Shown piece by piece: positions 58,651 through 64,000 of a stretch of 64,000 bases of DNA. Source of the DNA: Sulfitobacter sp043557345 (lineage in GTDB: Bacteria; Pseudomonadota; Alphaproteobacteria; Rhodobacterales; Rhodobacteraceae); contig NZ_JBIFFV010000001.1 of assembly GCF_043557345.1 (NCBI RefSeq), positions 434,001 through 498,000 on the forward strand, given 5' to 3'. How positions within the stretch are numbered: position 1 is the first letter of the stretch; each line of letters begins with the position of its first letter. The position numbers and the translations under genes are program-made. The notes below the pieces were generated by a model, which saw only the letters and a list, made by a program, of their open reading frames with translations, made no database searches and was not told where the DNA came from.

Positions 58651-59643
58651 TTACTCCGCTGCCATTTGTCTGCTGCGCTTTTTCTCGGCGTGGGCCAGAA
58701 GCCCCTCGCGCACCCAGCGGCCTTCGTCCCAAGCCTTGTTGCGCGCCGCCAGCCGTTCGGTGTTGCAGGGGCCGTTGCCCTTGAGCACCTGAAAGAACTC
58801 TTCCCAATCCGGCTCGGCGAAATCGTAATGGCCGGTCTCTTCGTTGAACTTTAACGTCTCGTCGGGGATCGTGAGACCGAGGTATTCGGCCTGCGGCACG
58901 GTCTCATCGACGAACTTCTGGCGCAGCTCATCATTGGTGTTCATCTTGATCTTCCAGGCCATCGACTGCGCGGAATGGACCGAATCCTTATCCGAGGGGC
59001 CGAACATCATCAGCGCCGGGAACCAGAAGCGGTTGAGCGCATCCTGCGCCATCTTGCGCTGGGCAGGCGTGCCCTTGGCCATCTTCATCATGATGTCGAA
59101 GCCCTGCCGCTGGTGGAAGCTTTCTTCCTTGCAGATGCGGACCATGGCGCGGGCGTAGGGCCCGTAGGAAGTGCGCTGCAACGGCACCTGATTCATGATC
59201 GCGGCCCCGTCGACAAGCCAGCCGACGGCGCCCATGTCGGCCCAAGTCAGGGTCGGGTAGTTGAAGATCGAGGAATATTTCATTTTGCCCGACAGCAGGT
59301 CGCGGGTCATTTGGTCGCGGGTCACGCCGAGCGTCTCGGCGGCGCAGTAGAGGTAGAGGCCGTGGCCCGCCTCGTCCTGCACCTTGGCCAAAAGGATCGC
59401 CTTGCGCTCCAGCGTCGGGGCGCGGGTGATCCAGTTGCCCTCCGGCAACTGGCCCACGATTTCGGAATGCGCATGCTGTCCGATCTGGCGGATCAGGTTC
59501 TTGCGGTAGCCGTCGGGCATCCAGTCCTTGGGCTCAATCTTGCCGCCCGCGTCGATGCGCTCCTGAAAGGCGCGCTCTTCGGGGTCCATCTCGTCGAGGG
59601 ATTTGACGCCCTTGCCGGTGGATTTGATCATCTGTGCATACAT
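58651..59643 (-). CDS. paaA: Phenylacetyl-CoA epoxidase catalytic subunit PaaA
   Basis: A 330-residue di-iron oxygenase subunit that adds oxygen to the ring of phenylacetyl-CoA. Metal ligands are expected in the helices containing LAKVQDEAGHGLYLYCAAET (Glu, His) and ICKEESFHQRQGFDIMM (Glu, His). Start ATG 59643 has AAGGAACGGACCG ahead. It follows the thiolase gene by 28 bp. Confidence 0.95.
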   Translation of the reverse strand: MYAQMIKSTGKGVKSLDEMDPEERAFQERIDAGGKIEPKDWMPDGYRKNLIRQIGQHAHSEIVGQLPEGNWITRAPTLERKAILLAKVQDEAGHGLYLYCAAETLGVTRDQMTRDLLSGKMKYSSIFNYPTLTWADMGAVGWLVDGAAIMNQVPLQRTSYGPYARAMVRICKEESFHQRQGFDIMMKMAKGTPAQRKMAQDALNRFWFPALMMFGPSDKDSVHSAQSMAWKIKMNTNDELRQKFVDETVPQAEYLGLTIPDETLKFNEETGHYDFAEPDWEEFFQVLKGNGPCNTERLAARNKAWDEGRWVREGLLAHAEKKRSRQMAAE

Positions 59644-59671
59644 CGGTCCGTTCCTTTCGAGGAAAGAAGTG

Positions 59672-60877
59672 TCAGCCTGCGTTTTCGAGGATCAGGGCGA
59701 CGCCCTGACCCACGCCCACACACATGGTACATAGCGCGTATTTGCCGCCCGTCCGCTTGAGCTGCAGCGCCGCCGTCATCACCAGACGCGCGCCGGACAT
59801 GCCAAGGGGGTGACCGATGGCGATGGCACCACCGTTGGCATTCACATGGGGTGCGTCGTCCGGTACGCCGAGGGCGCGCAGCGTGGCGAGGCCCTGGCTC
59901 GCGAAGGCTTCGTTGAGTTCGATCACGTCCATCTGCTCGATCGTCAGGCCCGCGCGGTCCAGCACCTTGCGCACCGCCGGAATCGGGCCGATGCCCATGA
60001 CGCGGGGCTCGACGCCCGCCGCCGACATGGCCACGACGCGCGCGATTGGGGTGAGGCCATGGTCCTTCACGCCTGCCTCAGACGCCAGCAGCATCGCCGC
60101 AGCACCGTCGTTCACGCCCGAGGCATTGCCTGCCGTCACAGTCAGATCGGCGCCATTGATGCCGCGCAGCTTGCCCAGTTTCTCCAGCGTGGTGCCGGGG
60201 CGGGGGTGTTCGTCGCGGTCGACGACCACGTCATCACCTTTGCGCTGCGGGATGGTGACGGGGGCGATTTCCTCGGCGAAGATGCCCTTTTCGGCGGCGG
60301 CGGCATAGCGTTCCTGGCTGCGCGCGGCGAAGGCGTCTTGGTCCACGCGCGACACGTCGTAATCGGCGGCGACGTTGTCGGCGGTCTCAGGCATGGAATC
60401 GACGCCGAACTCAGCCTTCATCTTTGGGTTCACGAAGCGCCAGCCGATTGTGGTGTCATAGACGGCATTATTGCGCGCAAAAGCGGTTTCGGCCTTTGGC
60501 ATCACGAAGGGTGCGCGCGACATGCTCTCGATCCCGCCGGCGATGGCGAGGTCCATATCTCCGGCGCGGATCGCCCGGGCGGCGGCACCGACGGCGTCCA
60601 TACCGCTGGCGCAGAGACGGTTGATCGTGGCGCCCGGCACCTCGACCGGCAGACCCGCCAGCAGGGCGGCCATGCGTGCCACGTTGCGGTTGTCTTCGCC
60701 AGCCTGGTTGGCGCAGCCCATGATCACGTCATCCACGCGTGCCCAGTCCACCGAGGGATTCCGCTCCATCAACGCCTTCAGCGGCACGGCGGCCAGATCG
60801 TCGGCCCGGACCGAAGAGAGGGCGCCGCCGTAACGGCCGATGGGGGTGCGCTGCGCGTCGCAGATGAAAGCCTGCAT
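59672..60877 (-). CDS. paaJ: 3-oxoadipyl-CoA / 3-oxo-5,6-dehydrosuberyl-CoA thiolase
   Basis: A 401-residue thiolase. Nucleophile Cys89 in INRLCASGMDAVG, the basic His in NANGGAIAIGHPLGMSGA and the second Cys in LCTMCVGVGQG are all present. In this position it should release succinyl-CoA and acetyl-CoA in the last steps of phenylacetate breakdown; pcaF of the protocatechuate route is nearly indistinguishable by sequence. ACAGGAGACCCCC precedes the ATG. It is the first gene of the paa operon. Confidence 0.9.
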   Translation of the reverse strand: MQAFICDAQRTPIGRYGGALSSVRADDLAAVPLKALMERNPSVDWARVDDVIMGCANQAGEDNRNVARMAALLAGLPVEVPGATINRLCASGMDAVGAAARAIRAGDMDLAIAGGIESMSRAPFVMPKAETAFARNNAVYDTTIGWRFVNPKMKAEFGVDSMPETADNVAADYDVSRVDQDAFAARSQERYAAAAEKGIFAEEIAPVTIPQRKGDDVVVDRDEHPRPGTTLEKLGKLRGINGADLTVTAGNASGVNDGAAAMLLASEAGVKDHGLTPIARVVAMSAAGVEPRVMGIGPIPAVRKVLDRAGLTIEQMDVIELNEAFASQGLATLRALGVPDDAPHVNANGGAIAIGHPLGMSGARLVMTAALQLKRTGGKYALCTMCVGVGQGVALILENAG

Positions 60878-61083
60878 GGGGGTCTCCTGTTGTTGCACCG
60901 CAATCTACACATTGGGGCGATTCGGTTCAATCAAAATGTTACGGAATAAATATAGGTTGCGAATTTTGGTAACACTTCATCGCCCTGTCACCAAAGCTTT
61001 GCCAAAGAGTCACGCAGCTGTCGGGCATCTGTCACGCGTCGGGGGTTCTGTGCCGCCATCGCCACCCCCAGAGGAAGCTCACG
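60878..61083. promoter_or_regulatory. Divergent control region of the paa operon and phoD
   Basis: On the minus strand TTCGCA, 16 bp, TAACAT is a possible paa promoter. An imperfect dyad (GTTACGGAAT against ATTTTGGTAAC, about 60939-60972) and GATTCGGTTCAATC (about 60920-60933) could be regulator sites. Assignments are tentative. Confidence 0.35.
61018..61035 (+). promoter_or_regulatory. Pho-box-like PhoB site upstream of phoD
   Basis: CTGTCGG (61018-61024), four bases, CTGTCAC (61029-61035): two CTGTC-type heptamers in direct repeat at the 11-bp period used by PhoB, 48 bp before a phosphatase start. A further CTGTCAC at 60985-60991 lies three 11-bp turns upstream. Confidence 0.6.
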
Positions 61084-62631
61084 ATGACCAAACTGATCCG
61101 CCCGACCCGCCGCGCTGTGCTGGCGGGCTCCACCGCCTTTGCCGCAAGCCTTGCCATGCCCAGCCTCAGCCGTGCGGCCGCGCGCCCGGTGTTTACCCAT
61201 GGGGTGCAGTCGGGCGATGTCGACACGCAGTCCGGCATGATCTGGACCCGCACCGACCGCCCGGCGCGGGTGCAGGTCGAAATCTCCACCACCGAAAGCT
61301 TTGCCAATGCGCGCCAGCTTGCGCCGATGAACGCACTGCCGAACCACGATCTGGCGGTGAAACGTCCGATTGAGGGGCTGCCCTCGGATCAGGACATCTT
61401 CTACCGCTTTACCGCTGCGGACCTGAGTGACATCAACGCCACCTCCGAGCCGATCGTCGGGCGCTTCCGTACCGCGCCCACCGCGCGCCGCGACCTGCGC
61501 TTTGCTTGGTCCGGTGACACCGCCGGGCAGGGCTGGGGCATCGACGAGGAGGGCATGCGCACCTATGCGACCATGGCCAAACACCGCCCCGACTTCTTCC
61601 TGCATTCCGGTGACACCATCTATGCCGATGGCCCGCTTGAGGATGAGGTGCAGCTTGACGATGGCACGATGTGGAAGAATACAACCATCATCGACGAGAA
61701 GCGCAAGGTGGCCGAGACGCTGGACGAATACCGCGGCCAGTGGAAATACAACCTGATGGACGCCCATGTGCGCGAGATGAACGCCCATGTGCCGACCTTC
61801 ATGCAATGGGACGACCATGAGGTCGTGAACAACTGGTCCTCCTCGCGCAGCCTGATGGAAGACGACCGCTATAGTGAGAAGTCGATCCATGTCCTTGCCG
61901 CGCGCGCTTCGCAGGCCTTCCATGAGATGACCCCGCTGCGCATCACCCCCGCCGAGCCGGGCCGGGTCTACCGCAAGATCAACTACGGTCCGATGCTGGA
62001 TGTCTTCTTCCTCGACCTGCGCAGCTACCGGGGGCCGAACAGCGAGAACATGCAGACCGAGATGTCGGAGGCCACCGATATCCTCGGGGCCGAGCAGATG
62101 GCATGGCTCAAGCGCGAGTTGACCAATTCGGCGGCCACATGGAAGGTCATCGCCTGCGACATGCCCATCGGTCTGGTCGTCGGCGGCGGGGCCGAAGCGG
62201 TTGCCAATGGCGACAATGGCGCCGCCAAGGGCCGCGAGCAGGAGATCGCGGGGCTGCTGCCTTTCATCAAGACCGCGCAGGTCGACAACGTGGTCTGGTT
62301 CACGGCGGATGTGCATTACACTGCCGCGCATTACTACAACCCCGACAAGGCGCAGTTTCAGGACTTTGACCCGTTTTGGGAGTTTGTCTCGGGCCCGCTG
62401 CACGCGGGCACCTTTGGCCCGAACGAGTTGGACGGCACCTTTGGCCCTGAGTTGAAATACGTCAAAGCGCCCGAAGACGGTCAGGTGAACCTGCCGCCCT
62501 CCGCCGGTCTGCAATTCTTTGGCTTGGTCGATATCGACGCCAAGACCCAGCAGATGAAAGTGCGCCTGATGGACCGCGCCGATACCGAGCTTTACTCGGT
62601 GACGCTCGACCCAAAGGGGGCGGCGATCTAA
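61084..62631 (+). CDS. phoD: PhoD-like alkaline phosphatase/phosphodiesterase
   Basis: A 515-residue secreted enzyme. The N-terminus is a Tat signal (RPTRRAVLAGSTAFAASLAM, twin Arg at 9-10), as PhoD is exported folded with its metals. Family blocks are FTHGVQSGDVDTQSGMIWTR, FLHSGDTIYADGP, QWDDHEVVNNWSSS and WFTADVHYTAAHYY. It releases phosphate from monoesters and diesters outside the cytoplasm, important where phosphate is scarce. Ribosome site AGAGGAAGCTCACG, Pho-box-like repeat upstream, strong terminator downstream: a stand-alone unit probably under PhoB. Confidence 0.93.
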   Translation: MTKLIRPTRRAVLAGSTAFAASLAMPSLSRAAARPVFTHGVQSGDVDTQSGMIWTRTDRPARVQVEISTTESFANARQLAPMNALPNHDLAVKRPIEGLPSDQDIFYRFTAADLSDINATSEPIVGRFRTAPTARRDLRFAWSGDTAGQGWGIDEEGMRTYATMAKHRPDFFLHSGDTIYADGPLEDEVQLDDGTMWKNTTIIDEKRKVAETLDEYRGQWKYNLMDAHVREMNAHVPTFMQWDDHEVVNNWSSSRSLMEDDRYSEKSIHVLAARASQAFHEMTPLRITPAEPGRVYRKINYGPMLDVFFLDLRSYRGPNSENMQTEMSEATDILGAEQMAWLKRELTNSAATWKVIACDMPIGLVVGGGAEAVANGDNGAAKGREQEIAGLLPFIKTAQVDNVVWFTADVHYTAAHYYNPDKAQFQDFDPFWEFVSGPLHAGTFGPNELDGTFGPELKYVKAPEDGQVNLPPSAGLQFFGLVDIDAKTQQMKVRLMDRADTELYSVTLDPKGAAI

Positions 62632-62656
62632 GCGCCCTCTGGAAGGCACAGTGAGA

Positions 62657-62686
62657 GGATCGCCCGGATGCGGGCGATCCTTTTTG
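62657..62686 (+). terminator. Rho-independent terminator after phoD
   Basis: GGATCGCCCG (62657-62666), loop GATG, CGGGCGATCC (62671-62680), then TTTTTG. A perfect 10-bp stem. Confidence 0.92.
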
Positions 62687-62688
62687 TT

Positions 62689-63294
62689 TCAGTAGTCGAC
62701 GCCGCGCTGTGCTTTGATGCCTGCTTTGAACGGGTGTTTAACCTCGGACATTTCGGTCACCAGATCGGCATAGTCGCAAAGCTCGGGCCGTGCGTCGCGG
62801 CCTGTAAGCACGACGGCGGTGCGCTTGTCGCGGGCGTCGAGCCCGGCGATCACGTCTTCGATCTTGAGGTATTCATAGCGGATGGCGATGTTGATCTCAT
62901 CCATCACCACAAGGTCATAGTCCCCGCTTTCCATCATCTCGCGCGCCTTGCCGAAGGCGGCCTCGGCGGCGGCGATGTCGCGGTTGCGGTCTTGGGTGTC
63001 CCAGGTGAAGCCTTCGCCCATCGTGTGCCATGTCACCTCGTCCAGCCGTTCAAAGAACAACCGTTCGCCGGTTTTCCATTTGCCCTTGATGAACTGCACC
63101 ACACCGACGCGCTGTTTCCAGCCAAGCGCGCGCACCACGACGCCGAAGGCGGAAGAGGATTTGCCCTTGCCCGGGCCGGTATGGACCAGCACCAGACCCT
63201 TGTCTGGGTCTTGCAACTCGGCCACCTTGGCGCGCTGTTCGGCCTGACGCCGCTGCATCTTTTCCTTGTGGTCTTTCGGATCCGCGTCGCTCAT
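62689..63294 (-). CDS. cobO: Cob(I)yrinic acid a,c-diamide adenosyltransferase
   Basis: A 201-residue CobO/BtuR enzyme that puts the adenosyl group on cobalt in vitamin B12 synthesis. P-loop GPGKGKSSS (40-48), VGVVQFIKGKWKTGERLFFE, LVVMDEINIAIRYEYL and the C-terminal TEMSEVKHPFKAGIKAQRGV are as in the family. No other cob genes are in the window. ATG 63294 follows GGAGATGACCG. It converges with phoD. Confidence 0.95.
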   Translation of the reverse strand: MSDADPKDHKEKMQRRQAEQRAKVAELQDPDKGLVLVHTGPGKGKSSSAFGVVVRALGWKQRVGVVQFIKGKWKTGERLFFERLDEVTWHTMGEGFTWDTQDRNRDIAAAEAAFGKAREMMESGDYDLVVMDEINIAIRYEYLKIEDVIAGLDARDKRTAVVLTGRDARPELCDYADLVTEMSEVKHPFKAGIKAQRGVDY

Positions 63295-63364
63295 CGGTCA
63301 TCTCCTCTATCCGGTTTCGGGGCACCATAGGGAGAGGCCGGGCCGGGCGAAAGCCCGCATTCGA

Positions 63365-64000
63365 TCACGCTTTGGGATCGGTGACAGACCGCGCCTTGCC
63401 CCGCTCCATCCCCAGCTGCCGCTCGCGCCAGATCACCAATGCGCCCGCGCTGATCACCAACGCCGCGCCCGCCAGCATCATCATCGTGGGCAGTTCGGCA
63501 AAGAAGACATAGCCCAGCAAAATGGCGAAAAGCATCGAGGTGTAATCATAGGGCGCCAGCATCGAGGCCGAGCCAAAGCGATAGGCCGAGGTGATCAGGA
63601 TCTGCGCCACCCCGCCGATCAATCCGGCGAGGACCAAGAGGCCAAAGGTTTGCGGATCGGGAATGACCCAGCCGAAAGGCAGGGTGCAAAGCGCCAGCAG
63701 GGAGGCGGTGCAGGAGAAGTAGAAGACGATCGCGGCAGTGTCTTCGTTCTGCACCAATTGGCGAATGTGAATCTGCACGAGGCTGCGCACCATTGTCGCC
63801 ATCAGGATCAGCAACGCGCCGATGGTGGCTGTCTGTTCCATCGTGCCGATGCTGGTGAAACGCGGCCAGAGGATGATCATCACCCCCACCAACCCAATCG
63901 CCACGGCACTCACGCGGATCAGACGGATTTTCTCGCCCAGCAACACGGCGGCGAGGATGACGGTGAAAATCGGCGTGGCAAAGCCGATGGCCGTGACCTC
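63365..64000 (-). CDS. DMT superfamily permease (EamA type), C-terminal part
   Basis: A drug/metabolite transporter family membrane protein continuing past the right end. The frame is open from base 64000, so the 5' part is missing. The visible 211 codons cover the end of the first EamA unit (ATPIFTVILAAVLLGEKIRL) and the whole second one, with helices such as VSAVAIGLVGVMIIL and SMLAPYDYTSMLFAILLGYV and the second acidic motif FFAELPTMMMLAGAALV. It exports or imports small metabolites; the substrate is unknown. Confidence 0.88.
   Translation of the reverse strand, partial: EVTAIGFATPIFTVILAAVLLGEKIRLIRVSAVAIGLVGVMIILWPRFTSIGTMEQTATIGALLILMATMVRSLVQIHIRQLVQNEDTAAIVFYFSCTASLLALCTLPFGWVIPDPQTFGLLVLAGLIGGVAQILITSAYRFGSASMLAPYDYTSMLFAILLGYVFFAELPTMMMLAGAALVISAGALVIWRERQLGMERGKARSVTDPKA

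Noticed and set aside
60988..62649. 553-codon open frame opposite phoD
   Set aside because: Antisense shadow of a Tat-exported phosphatase gene with its own terminator and Pho-box-like site.

Overview
The window is a 64 kb piece of an alphaproteobacterial chromosome, most likely from the Roseobacter group (Rhodobacterales). The basis is high G+C, dense short-gap operons with ATGA overlaps, a PhyR-NepR-EcfG stress module, TAXI-TRAP and peptide ABC transporters, an aerobic phenylacetate (paa) operon and an lpt/kdsD/hpf/ptsN block. The genus (perhaps Sulfitobacter-like) is only a guess. No rRNA, tRNA, insertion sequence, prophage or CRISPR array was seen. Sixty-one genes are called; the first (hemC) and last (an EamA transporter) run off the ends.

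Layout. 1-6.3 kb: hemC, a LysR regulator, a hydantoinase/oxoprolinase A-B pair and an FAH-family hydrolase preceded by a strong hairpin. 6.3-11.9 kb: a TTC38-like protein, an alpha/beta hydrolase, a P1 peptidase, gabT and a divergent XRE-cupin regulator with a perfect palindrome between them. 11.9-16.4 kb: the general stress response locus (membrane microprotein, PhyK-like kinase, ecfG, nepR, divergent phyR, then two small membrane proteins). 16.3-20.7 kb: a degenerate receiver, a Crp/Fnr regulator, YihY, an FNT channel and a YegD-like Hsp70. 20.9-26.5 kb: a peptide ABC importer interrupted by a reverse-strand HdeA-like gene. 26.7-31.0 kb: TAXI-TRAP transporter plus UspA. 31.1-38.5 kb: a tight five-gene operon (nitrilase, oversized PLP decarboxylase, ATP-grasp ligase, C45 acyltransferase, alpha-methylacyl-CoA racemase) that I cannot assign to a known pathway. 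38.6-48.2 kb: a DJ-1/PfpI protein, the pqiAABC lipid-transport operon, a MarR regulator and an RND pump. 48.2-53.1 kb: ptsN, hpf, lptBAC, kdsD, rnd. 53.1-60.9 kb: paaX-Z-E-D-C-B-A and a thiolase. 61-64 kb: PhoD phosphatase behind a Pho-box-like site, cobO and a DMT permease.

Two signals stand out. First, EcfG-type promoters (GGAAC, 16-17 bp, then GTT with one variable base before it) can be read by eye at the nepR/phyR intergenic palindrome and before three scattered genes: a membrane microprotein, the HdeA-like protein and the DJ-1 protein. All give predicted leaders of about 24-35 nt, so a small regulon is visible inside one window. Second, the 31-38.5 kb operon combines amine formation, ATP-dependent ligation, acyl transfer or hydrolysis, and acyl-CoA epimerisation. 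It is the best candidate here for an undescribed metabolic system.
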